This document shows positions 7,264 through 17,312 of a DNA stretch of 64,000 nucleotides, piece by piece. The notes below the pieces were generated by a model. It saw nothing but the letters and a program-made list of their open reading frames with translations. It was not told the DNA's origin and ran no database searches. The translations under genes and the position numbers were made by a program. This DNA comes from Pseudorhodobacter aquimaris (lineage in GTDB: Bacteria > Pseudomonadota > Alphaproteobacteria > Rhodobacterales > Rhodobacteraceae). Numbering within the stretch: position 1 is the first letter of the stretch; every line of letters starts with the position of its first letter. Location: contig NZ_LGHS01000030.1 in the NCBI RefSeq assembly GCF_001202025.1, forward strand, positions 1 through 64,000, read 5' to 3'.

Positions 7264-8540
7264 GCGTGCTGGCGTTGCATCAGTCGGTTGATGCGGGCGG
7301 CACTGGCAAAGCCGTCCTCGTGAAACCCGTGCCGCAACCATGCCCCCGCAAACCAAGTATTGTTCTGCCCCTGCATCCGGGCGATCTGATCCTGTGCGGT
7401 CAGGGCGGCGGCATCAAAGACTGGATGGCGAAACACGGTTTGATCATAGATCAGATGCTCCGGTATCGTGCGCGCAGGGTTGAGCGTGACAAAGAGCGGG
7501 TCCTCCTCGGGGATGTTTTGCAAACGGTTCATCCAGTAGGTCACGCCGATGGCGGTCTCTGCCCCAGAGGTATCGGCATTATAGACCCAGCTGGACCAGA
7601 CCGCCTTGCGCTTGGGCATCTGGGCGGTATCGCGGTGCAACACCATCAGGTTATCCTGAAAGCGAACAGCCGAAAGTGCAGCACGCTCTTGCGCGGTCGG
7701 TTCCTCTAGCAACTGTAATGCCTGATCGGCATGGCAGGCAAAGATCACATGATCAAAAGTTGCCGCCCCCTGTTCACGGCTTTGCACGATGCTTTGGGAT
7801 GCGCTACGGCTGACGGATTGCACCGGCGTCGCTGCGTGGATGGTCACGCCCTGACTGCGCAGGTGATCCTCCAGCCGGGTGACATATTGCGTGCTGCCGC
7901 CATCGACGGTCCACCACTGATGCTGTGCCGTGGCACTCAGCAAGGCGTGGTTGCGAAAAAACTGGATGATGGCGCGGGCGGGAAAGCTGCGGATCTGCGC
8001 AGGCGGTGTTGACCAGATCGCCCCGCAAAGTGGCATCAGGTAATAGTCCTGAAACCAGCGCCCCAAGCGCATCTTGTCCATCAATTCACCGATGGTCATA
8101 TCGCCGCCCTGCTCCACCGCTTCGGCGCCGGTGTTAAAGCGGTGGATGTCACGCAACATCCGCCAAAATCCGAGGCGCAGCATATTGCGCCGCTGTGCCA
8201 TCAAGGACCGCAGGTTGCGCAAGGCATATTCGATCTGCCCGCCATTGACCGAAATACCAAAGCTCATATCGCTTTTGATAACGGGCACGTCCAACGCCTG
8301 AAACATGCGTGTCAAATGTGGGTAGTTGGCATAGTTGAACACGATGAACCCCGTATCCACCGCTTGGTCGCCATTCTTGCCCGCGATGACCGTGCGGGCA
8401 TGCCCGCCAAGACGGGGGGCGGCCTCATACACTGTGACGTGATGGTTGGGCGCCAAAAGATAGGCAGCAGACAGCCCCGATATACCGCCACCAATAATAG
8501 CAATGCGTTGAGGGCGAAAAGGCGCGGCATCAAATGACAT
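7260..8540 (-). CDS. FAD-dependent oxidoreductase (flavin amine oxidase-like), lipid cluster
   Basis: This 426-residue flavoprotein opens with the dinucleotide-binding motif IAIIGGGISGLSAAYLL and the ribose-binding acidic residue in VTVYEAAPRLGGHA. GFIVFNYANYPHL follows, and the protein ends with an FAD-contact region (NNTWFAGAWLRHGFHEDG). It is the first gene of a tightly overlapping operon with DUF1365 and a CFA-like enzyme. Relatives in this context are linked to desaturation of methylated phospholipid acyl chains in furan fatty acid synthesis, so an acyl-chain desaturase or oxidase is a reasonable guess. ATG at 8540 is preferred; an in-frame TTG at 8546 is possible. A TGATCC-type promoter lies just upstream. 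Confidence 0.85.
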   Translation of the reverse strand: MSFDAAPFRPQRIAIIGGGISGLSAAYLLAPNHHVTVYEAAPRLGGHARTVIAGKNGDQAVDTGFIVFNYANYPHLTRMFQALDVPVIKSDMSFGISVNGGQIEYALRNLRSLMAQRRNMLRLGFWRMLRDIHRFNTGAEAVEQGGDMTIGELMDKMRLGRWFQDYYLMPLCGAIWSTPPAQIRSFPARAIIQFFRNHALLSATAQHQWWTVDGGSTQYVTRLEDHLRSQGVTIHAATPVQSVSRSASQSIVQSREQGAATFDHVIFACHADQALQLLEEPTAQERAALSAVRFQDNLMVLHRDTAQMPKRKAVWSSWVYNADTSGAETAIGVTYWMNRLQNIPEEDPLFVTLNPARTIPEHLIYDQTVFRHPVFDAAALTAQDQIARMQGQNNTWFAGAWLRHGFHEDGFASAARINRLMQRQHA

Positions 8541-8565
8541 GAGCAATCCGGTTGTTGTTATGACA

Positions 8566-8595
8566 CTCCTACGGCCGTGCCGAGCAACCGGATCA
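8566..8595 (-). promoter_or_regulatory. ECF11 (RpoE-ChrR)-type promoter for the lipid operon
   Basis: On the minus strand TGATCC (8595-8590) is followed after exactly 18 bases by TAGGAG (8571-8566). The pattern TGATCC-N18-TA(A/G)G matches the RpoE consensus known from Rhodobacter sphaeroides. Transcription would start near 8558, giving a leader of under 25 nt before the ATG at 8540. Confidence 0.75.
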
Positions 8596-8608
8596 AAAAT
8601 GATCCGGT
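8587..8608. repeat. Perfect inverted repeat joining the two divergent -35 elements
   Basis: ACCGGATCA (8587-8595) and TGATCCGGT (8600-8608) are exact reverse complements separated by AAAA. Each arm contains one TGATCC -35 element, so the two promoters sit back to back with only four bases between them. Confidence 0.95.
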
Positions 8609-8629
8609 AAAGCTGTTTTTGCGTAAGGG
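8600..8629 (+). promoter_or_regulatory. ECF11-type promoter for the divergent SDR gene
   Basis: On the plus strand TGATCC (8600-8605) is followed after exactly 18 bases by TAAGGG (8624-8629). This is the mirror of the minus-strand promoter and would start transcription near 8636, about 30 nt ahead of the SDR start at 8666. Confidence 0.75.
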
Positions 8630-8665
8630 ATTTATGACCATCCCATATGATGAAAGAAGGCAGCC

Positions 8666-9388
8666 ATGACCGATAGAGTGGAAATTACGGCCAGCGGGTC
8701 CGGAAAGTCCGGTGGGACACCGATCAAGCGGGCGTTGGTTTTGGGCAGCTCTGGCGGGATCGGGGCGGCTGTGGCGCGCGCTTTGGAACAACGGGGGGCG
8801 GATGTTACCGGCCTGTCACGCCGCGATGACGGGCTGGATGTGACGGATGAGGCCTCTATCCAGCGCGCCTTTGGGCGGTTACAGGGAAAGCAGTTCGATC
8901 TGCTGTTCAATGCGACGGGCGGGTTGATCCTGAACGGGGTTGCGCCGGAAAAGACCATCGGTGCAATTGATCCCCAGAACATGACGGCCCATTTTGCGCT
9001 GAACGCTACGGCGGTTGCATTGCTCATAAAACATGGCACGGCCCTTATGTCGCCGGGACGCGCGGTCTTCGCCTCTCTCTCTGCGCGGCTGGCCTCGGTT
9101 GGGGATAACCGGCTGGGGGGGTGGATCAGCTACCGCGCGGCCAAAACGGCACAAAACCAGATCATCCATACTGCGGCGATTGAACTGGCCCGTACCCGTC
9201 CGGGGGCAATTCTGGTGGCACTTCACCCCGGTACGGTTGCGACACCCCTGACCGCGCCATTCCGGACTGCGGCGCAAACCGACACCGCGGCCGGCGCTGC
9301 CGCCCGCCTGATCGGCGTGATCGAAGGGCTGGAACCCGCTGACAGCGGCGGCTTCAGGGACCAGCACGGTGACACGGTCGCTTGGTAA
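8666..9388 (+). CDS. SDR family protein, C-factor (CsgA)-like
   Basis: This 240-residue SDR has ALVLGSSGGIGAAVA as its nucleotide-binding motif, NATGGLI, an active-site Ser in ASLSARLAS, the catalytic pair YRAAK, and the loop HPGTVATPLT after it. The short N-terminal extension and overall form resemble the C-factor group. Its promoter is the mirror of the lipid operon promoter, so it is probably induced with that operon. The physiological substrate is unknown. AAGGCAG 5' of the ATG serves as ribosome binding site. Confidence 0.85.
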   Translation: MTDRVEITASGSGKSGGTPIKRALVLGSSGGIGAAVARALEQRGADVTGLSRRDDGLDVTDEASIQRAFGRLQGKQFDLLFNATGGLILNGVAPEKTIGAIDPQNMTAHFALNATAVALLIKHGTALMSPGRAVFASLSARLASVGDNRLGGWISYRAAKTAQNQIIHTAAIELARTRPGAILVALHPGTVATPLTAPFRTAAQTDTAAGAAARLIGVIEGLEPADSGGFRDQHGDTVAW

Positions 9389-9395
9389 TTTTGTC

Positions 9396-10868
9396 CTAGG
9401 GCCCCCCGACCGGTTTGCGCCAGATGCTGATCGCGGTACAGGATGCCAAAATCGTCGCAAGGGCGATGACCCCGAAAAATGCCTGATCGAATGCCCCCCG
9501 CGCCAATTCGACCAGATGCGCCGCCGCCGCCGGTTCCAGGGTTGCGGCAACCAGCAGGGCCTCGTCGATGCTGTCCGATACGGTGGCTGACAGGCCTTGG
9601 GGGAGAACCATAGCGCGGGTGTATATCGCGGACATCAGGCTGCCGAGGATTGCAATGCCCAACGCGCCTCCCAGTTCAAAAGACACTTCCTCGATCGAGG
9701 CGGCCATACCGGCGCGATCCTCGGGCGCGGACATCATGATGGTACTGGACGCGGCTGTCATGGTGGCGCCGATCCCGACCCCCATCACCGCCAAAAACGA
9801 CATCCACAGCCATGGTAGACCCTGATAGGTCATAAGATAGCCCGCCAATGCCAGCCCCGTTAGCGCCATCGACACGGTCAATACCCGCTTAGCCCCGTGA
9901 TGCGGCAGCACAAGACCGGTCAGCGGACCGGCAACAAAGGCTGCCGCTGGAATAGGCAACATCATCAGCCCTGCCTGCAATGGTGACAAACCCAGCACCA
10001 GTTGCAAGCGCTGGCTGAATACAAGCTCTACCCCGATCAGGATCGCAGAGGCAGCCATCGCTGCAATGACTCCCGATGCGAATTGCGCGTTTTTGAACAG
10101 CGCGAAATCGATCAGCGGATTTGCGCTTGCTCTTTGGCGTCGCATGAAGGCAGCAACAGCGGCAAGACCTACAAGAAAGACGATGGCGGCGATGGTCCAG
10201 GATGGCTCTCGTTTGCTGGTCTCTTTGATGGCATAGACCAGCCCGACCAGTCCGACCATCACCTGTGCCGAACCGATCAGATCAAACGGAGGTGCCTGCG
10301 CAGGCCGCTTGTTGACCAATACCCGTGCGCCCGCCACTAGGGCAACAATGGCAATCGGCACATTGATCAGGAACACTGATCCCCACCAGAACCATTCAAG
10401 CAACACCCCGCCCACTACGGGCCCCAGTGCCGCCCCGCCCGAGGCCACGGCGGCCCAGATCCCGATGGCAAAGGCGCGCTCTTTCTCATCGGTGAAGGTC
10501 AGACGGATCAGGGATAATGTGGCGGGCATCATCGCCGCCGCCCCGACCGCCAGCATCACCCGTGCGGCAATAAGCACCGAAGGTGTGGGCGCAAAAGCCG
10601 CAGCCAAAGAGGCAATTCCAAACACCACAAGACCGGACAGGAACATATGCTTATGACCAAAGCGGTCGCCCAGCCCGCCCAGTCCCGGCAAAAGCCCGGC
10701 CACCACCAGCGGATAGGCATTCACGATCCACAGCTTTTCGGTGGCCGTGGCGGCCAGATCATGCGTCAGCCGTGGCAGCGCGGTGTACAGGACTGTCATA
10801 TCAATCACGATCAGGAAAAGCGCGCTCGACACGATTGTCATGATAAGCCAACGGTTGCGGGTGGGCAT
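9396..10868 (-). CDS. MFS drug efflux transporter, DHA2 (14-TM) type
   Basis: This 490-residue protein is a multi-pass membrane protein of the EmrB/QacA/SmvA kind. TM1 carries LIVIDMTVLYTALPRL (the D1 motif of DHA2), followed by GDRFGHKHMFLSGL (loop 2-3 motif A) and GGAALGPVVGGVLLEW (motif C of drug exporters). It probably expels toxic organic cations or other drugs by proton antiport. Start 10868 gives MPTRNRWLIM; the longer frame to 11303 runs through the TetR gene and is rejected. It is divergent from its likely repressor. Confidence 0.9.
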   Translation of the reverse strand: MPTRNRWLIMTIVSSALFLIVIDMTVLYTALPRLTHDLAATATEKLWIVNAYPLVVAGLLPGLGGLGDRFGHKHMFLSGLVVFGIASLAAAFAPTPSVLIAARVMLAVGAAAMMPATLSLIRLTFTDEKERAFAIGIWAAVASGGAALGPVVGGVLLEWFWWGSVFLINVPIAIVALVAGARVLVNKRPAQAPPFDLIGSAQVMVGLVGLVYAIKETSKREPSWTIAAIVFLVGLAAVAAFMRRQRASANPLIDFALFKNAQFASGVIAAMAASAILIGVELVFSQRLQLVLGLSPLQAGLMMLPIPAAAFVAGPLTGLVLPHHGAKRVLTVSMALTGLALAGYLMTYQGLPWLWMSFLAVMGVGIGATMTAASSTIMMSAPEDRAGMAASIEEVSFELGGALGIAILGSLMSAIYTRAMVLPQGLSATVSDSIDEALLVAATLEPAAAAHLVELARGAFDQAFFGVIALATILASCTAISIWRKPVGGP

Positions 10869-10925
10869 GGTTATAATCCTTGGGGCGATAAGATACGGTT
10901 CGCATAAGCGGAGCTCGGAATATAA

Positions 10926-10937
10926 ATACGTTCGTAT
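10926..10937. promoter_or_regulatory. Candidate TetR operator between the efflux and regulator genes
   Basis: ATACG-TT-CGTAT is a 5-bp inverted repeat with a 2-base centre. A degenerate copy, ATACGGTTCGCAT, lies at about 10893-10905, nearer the efflux gene. Both sit in the 87-bp divergent gap, where a TetR protein would shut off both genes. Confidence 0.55.
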
Positions 10938-10955
10938 CGTAATGAAAGAGAAAAA

Positions 10956-11528
10956 ATGGCGGGACGACCACGCAGCATTGACAGGAACAAGGTACTGGAT
11001 GCCGCCGAGGCGCTGGTGGTGACCGCGGGGGCGGGGGCGCTTAGCTTTGATGCTGTCGCAAAAGCGGCCGGGATCACCAAGGGCGGGGTACAATATGCCT
11101 TTGGCACCCGTGACAACTTGATCCGCGCGATGATAACACGCTGGGCAGAGGGGTTTGACGCCGAGGTTGCCGCACGAACCGGCCCCGGCCCAACGCCCGC
11201 CGCGCTGATCCACGGGCATCTGGAGGTGACACGGGATGAAAATGAGACGGACCACTCGCGCTCCGCCGCGATGATGACCGCGTTGTTGCAGCATCCTGAT
11301 CAACTGTCAGAGACGCGGGCTTGGTACAACTCCCGTCTGGCGCGGCTCAATTTGGAAAAATCCGGGGACCGTCGCCTGGCGCTGGCCTTTCTGGCGGGGG
11401 AGGGGGCTTTCTTGCTCAAGGCGCTGGGCCTGATTGATCTTACTTCAGCGCAGTGGAACAGGTTGTTCGATGATATGCTGTCCACGGCAGCATCCGACGC
11501 GTCGGGCAAAGGGTCGTGCGAGGATTAA
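10956..11528 (+). CDS. TetR/AcrR family transcriptional regulator
   Basis: This 190-residue protein has an N-terminal TetR helix-turn-helix (MAGRPRSIDRNKVLDAAEAL, then AKAAGITKGGVQYAFGTRDN) and a helical ligand-binding C-terminal half. It is divergent from the DHA2 pump with a short gap holding an inverted repeat, the classic layout of a drug-responsive repressor and its target. The effector is not predictable. Confidence 0.9.
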   Translation: MAGRPRSIDRNKVLDAAEALVVTAGAGALSFDAVAKAAGITKGGVQYAFGTRDNLIRAMITRWAEGFDAEVAARTGPGPTPAALIHGHLEVTRDENETDHSRSAAMMTALLQHPDQLSETRAWYNSRLARLNLEKSGDRRLALAFLAGEGAFLLKALGLIDLTSAQWNRLFDDMLSTAASDASGKGSCED

Positions 11529-11552
11529 TCACTGGTAATCACCGCGCCCGCG

Positions 11553-12449
11553 TCACAGATAGTGGCGCAGCATGCCCATAGAGACGATGACCACAAGCAA
11601 ACCGGCCGTTATCTGGGCAACGGGCAAAACTAGTTTGGCCCCGGCGCGCTCTGTACTTAGCACGGAGATCAGAACACGCGCGCCGACCCCCGATCCGGCG
11701 ACCGCCATATTAAATGCCGCCGTGCCAAGCCCCATCGCAAATGTCGCAAGGATACCCGCAAACAGGATTTGCAAACGCCATGCGATAACGAGCAAGAACA
11801 AGGCGCCTGTACAGGGGCGGATCGCAATACTGGCAATCAGGGCCAGCATCTGCCGCGAGGTCATGCCACCCTCGACCTCCTTTATCGAAGGGCCGTGCGT
11901 GTGCCCGCAAGAACATCCCTCTGCGTCATGTTCCTCATGATGGGACACTGCGTTTGCCCGCCAAGCCGCACGCGCCCCCCGCAGTGCAAGCAGCCCCCCG
12001 ATCAGCCCGATGACCCCATAGCTCAGGGGGGCAAGAAGATCCTCTGTGATGTCGATAAGCGATGCGCTGGTCAGAGAAATAAGACCGATCCCCCCCGTCA
12101 CAAGCAAAACTGCCGCAAGCGATTGCGCAAGGCTGGACGCAAGGGTCAGCGCCATCATCCGCCAAAGAGTCGCGCGGCTGGAAACCGCTGCCGCCCCGAG
12201 CAGGAATTTACCATGTCCCGGCCCGATCGCATGAACAACACCGTATCCAAATGTCAGACCACAAAGCGTCAGCAAGGCAGCAGGCTCTCCGGCGCGAATG
12301 GCCCGCAGGGCCGTGGCCATCGCGTTTTGGAAATCCCGCTGTGTTTGTGCTGCCCAACGCATAAGCGCGGTGACATCGAAGACCTGGATTATCAATATGG
12401 CCAAAGCCACCGTGCCTGCCAAAATCAAGGCAAGATGGATCAATCGCAT
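11553..12449 (-). CDS. NicO-family nickel/cobalt (RcnA-like) transporter
   Basis: This 298-residue membrane protein has about seven hydrophobic segments. Helix GYGVVHAIGPGHGKFLLGA carries the HAxGPGHGK-like signature of NicO/RcnA transporters, a His- and Cys-rich cytoplasmic loop follows (HHEEHDAEGCSCGHTHG, near 170-187), and IRPCTGALFLLV is a second family signature. It probably exports or imports Ni2+/Co2+. It overlaps the upstream DUF1007 gene by 10 bases, so the two are co-translated. Confidence 0.88.
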   Translation of the reverse strand: MRLIHLALILAGTVALAILIIQVFDVTALMRWAAQTQRDFQNAMATALRAIRAGEPAALLTLCGLTFGYGVVHAIGPGHGKFLLGAAAVSSRATLWRMMALTLASSLAQSLAAVLLVTGGIGLISLTSASLIDITEDLLAPLSYGVIGLIGGLLALRGARAAWRANAVSHHEEHDAEGCSCGHTHGPSIKEVEGGMTSRQMLALIASIAIRPCTGALFLLVIAWRLQILFAGILATFAMGLGTAAFNMAVAGSGVGARVLISVLSTERAGAKLVLPVAQITAGLLVVIVSMGMLRHYL

Positions 12450-13081
12450 CGCAACAAGATCTCCTCGGCAAACATCGCGCCTACATTCGGGTCATCAGGG
12501 ATCTCTTCTTGCGATAACGCTTCAAGCTGTTTTTGCAGATCAGCGGATTCCTCATCCGGCGTAAAACGGTTGATCTGGACCGCACAGCCATCAGGGGCAT
12601 CGAGGAGGGGGCTGTCCTTATCGATGCTATAGGCATAGTAATAAATCGGATCGTAAATTTTAAGCGAAGCGGATTTGTCCGACATATCAACGGGGTTTTC
12701 AAGCGTCAGCTCAAATCCCACACCAATCCGGTCGTCATGCATCTGTGCCGAGGCATTCGCCGGACGTGAGAGAACCTGCTTTGCGCCCTCAACCCATAAA
12801 TACGTGTCACCCTCATAGTCGGGTGCCCAATCCGTTTCGCCCCGCTTGACCGTTTCCAGATCAGCAGCATCAAGTTTGCCATCGCCGTCTTTATCAAGGT
12901 CAAGCGTTTCGTAGAGCAGCAAGGTCGTGAAGGCATCATATAACCAGTAAATACGCACCCCCGCCAGGCGCCCATCCTCGGCAAAGATGAAGGTTCCCTT
13001 GGCATCCACGAATACATGTGGATGTGCCGCAGTTGCGTTCACCGATAAGACTAAAAGCAGGGCAGAGATAAAAAAGCGCAT
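12440..13081 (-). CDS. DUF1007 family exported protein with an EF-hand-like loop
   Basis: This 213-residue protein has a signal peptide (MRFFISALLLVLSVNATAAHP, cleavage after ATAA) followed by HPHVFVDAKG, the start of mature DUF1007 proteins, which leaves a His near the new N-terminus. Residues 63-74 (DKDGDGKLDAAD) form a perfect 12-residue EF-hand loop. DUF1007 is regularly paired with NicO transporters, as here, and is thought to serve metal handling in the periplasm. Start 13081 was chosen for the signal peptide; the frame back to 13126 is rejected. Confidence 0.85.
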   Translation of the reverse strand: MRFFISALLLVLSVNATAAHPHVFVDAKGTFIFAEDGRLAGVRIYWLYDAFTTLLLYETLDLDKDGDGKLDAADLETVKRGETDWAPDYEGDTYLWVEGAKQVLSRPANASAQMHDDRIGVGFELTLENPVDMSDKSASLKIYDPIYYYAYSIDKDSPLLDAPDGCAVQINRFTPDEESADLQKQLEALSQEEIPDDPNVGAMFAEEILLRCD

Positions 13082-13276
13082 ATCCCAGACGTATATCGCC
13101 AAGAAGGGCGACACAATCCGCCACATTCGACCTGTGCTGATTTCAGCCGGTTAAAGGATTTTGTCGCCGCAGCCATTGCAAACTAAGAAATTTTTCTTAC
13201 CGCGAGGGTAAGGTGAGACGCAATACCTTGCCATCACCGACAACGGGATGCGCAAAGCGGTCATGGAAGCGATTTG

Positions 13277-13600
13277 ATGGATCTGCACTTTGTTTGCTGC
13301 TGGGCTTGGGGCAATTGCCGGCGGGTTTATCAACAGGCTGGCAGGCTTTGGCGCCGCGCTTCTTGCGCTGGGTCTGTGGTTGCAGATCATGCCGCCCCAA
13401 CAGTCGGTGGCCGTTATCGTCATGGTTTCGCAGTTGTCGGTGTCCAAGGGATCTGGATTGTCCGCCAAGGCTTGAAAGCCAAGGCACCATGGCTCGTGCC
13501 GCGTTGATCCGTCACCTCAGCTTTGTGATAAGTATCGAGGGTCAAGATGCGAGCCTGACGCTGAATACAGCACTGTCCGGCCAAACGCCCAAAGCAGCCG
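13277..13600 (+). pseudogene. TSUP (TauE/SafE) sulfite-exporter-type permease fragment, frameshifted
   Basis: The N-terminal TSUP pattern is visible but spread over frames: a start at 13277 (MDLHF), then in another frame FAAGLGAIAGGFINRLAGFG, ALGLWLQIMPPQQSVAVIVM, then in a third VVGVQGIWIVRQGL. Frame changes fall near 13291 and 13430. After the third piece the family pattern is lost, so only the first quarter of a permease of about 250 residues remains. Confidence 0.65.
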
Positions 13601-13604
13601 GACT

Positions 13605-13943
13605 TTGGTCCGTCTTGTGGGCCAAGGCCACATATCTATGACGGCCTCAAAGATATTCCCAGACGCTATCAAATTGGGTTTGAAAGAGTTGGACGGCAAT
13701 AGATCTGATGCAATCGCCGCCGCGGCGCTCTTACTTTCCCCAGCGATTACCATAACCCGGGCCGAAGCATCGCCCGAAGGCTGGGGGCTCTCGTTGGGCG
13801 ATGTTACCGATGTTTTACGGAGCGGATCGCCAAGCTTGAGAGAGGACGCCTCAGATGTCTTAGGGCAATGGGTCGTGCAAATTGATGGCGGGCCGGCTCA
13901 GGTCTGGCAAACCGCGATTGGGCCGCTTCTTGCAAAGGTTTAG
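13605..13943 (+). CDS. Hypothetical ORF in an eroded region
   Basis: This open frame of 112 codons (MVRLVGQGHISMTASKIFPD at the start, GQWVVQIDGGPAQVW near the end) lies in frame-eroded DNA after the TSUP remnant. The composition is protein-like, but no family is recognised. It may be the 3' part of a lost gene, since no good ribosome binding site precedes the ATG. No function is proposed. Confidence 0.25.
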   Translation: MVRLVGQGHISMTASKIFPDAIKLGLKELDGNRSDAIAAAALLLSPAITITRAEASPEGWGLSLGDVTDVLRSGSPSLREDASDVLGQWVVQIDGGPAQVWQTAIGPLLAKV

Positions 13944-14658
13944 CCTTAGGAACGCGCACTGCGAGAGAGTGGTCTGACGCGAAATTTCACAAAGCTTGAG
14001 GTGAATTCTGAGACAGCATTTCCGGAGGCATTTGATCAGTTGGAACCAAATCTCATGGGCCTTGAGCGAAACGGTGGCGTGTATCAAATCCATAAGTCTA
14101 AAGTTCCTGAGGATTTCCCGCAGGGAACACTCGGCCAGTTATGGTGCCTGTTCGACCCAGGACATACTGGTAGGGGTAGTTGCGTTGAGCAGCAAGAAAT
14201 CAGCGCTTGTTTACAGTTCAGGCGAGGTGGCAATGCAAATAAAGATCGGCAAAAATGGATGTCCAACGGCGATCAGGGAGATGTGGCATGAACCTGTTTT
14301 TGGTCTCTCTGCGATCTAATCAACGGGGTACCTTCAACCTCTTTCATGACGGGAGGTCATCCCAAACTCGTAAAACTGGACCAGCAAGGGTGTGGCAAAG
14401 CCGTCGGCGTGAAGTTCAACGGCGTTCCAACAGTATACAGTCGACGTACAACTGAACACCAGAGTTGGGTGCAGCACTGGGTTGATGAGAATGTCACCCA
14501 ACTAAATCCGGAAGCCCTGGAGAAATACAAACAGGGGCAGAGATATGGCCGTGATCTTCAGGGGCGATGACAGTGTAACAGTAGCTGACAGCCCAAGCTT
14601 TTGAGAAAATCGCGCAAACCTTGGTCGAACGTAAGGTTATGCGCGATCCAACAAAAGT
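13944..14658. other. About 0.7 kb without a recognised gene
   Basis: Several short plus-strand frames are present (for example 14001-14291 with MNSETAFPEAFDQLEPNLMG, and 14346-14570). None belongs to a family recognised here, and the frames overlap one another. Together with the broken TSUP gene this looks like decaying or foreign DNA next to gyrB. Confidence 0.5.
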
Positions 14659-17130
<2,472 letters not shown>

Positions 17131-17312
17131 CTAACCCTTTTTATAGGGGTTCTGCCCCGGATTGTCACGCCCTAGACACAAGATTTAGCGGTTAAGGGGT
17201 AAAGTCAGTTTGCCACCCGCAGCGCGTGCCCAGAAGGGGGGCATAGCGTCGGTTTGGTCATAGCCTTTGAGGTCCGTGCGCCCGGATCTGAACCGTCAAA
17301 TGTGTTGTTGGG

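Noticed and set aside
10869-11303. Extension of the efflux gene frame through the TetR gene
   Set aside because: The added residues are antisense to a clear TetR regulator and a normal DHA2 start exists at 10868.
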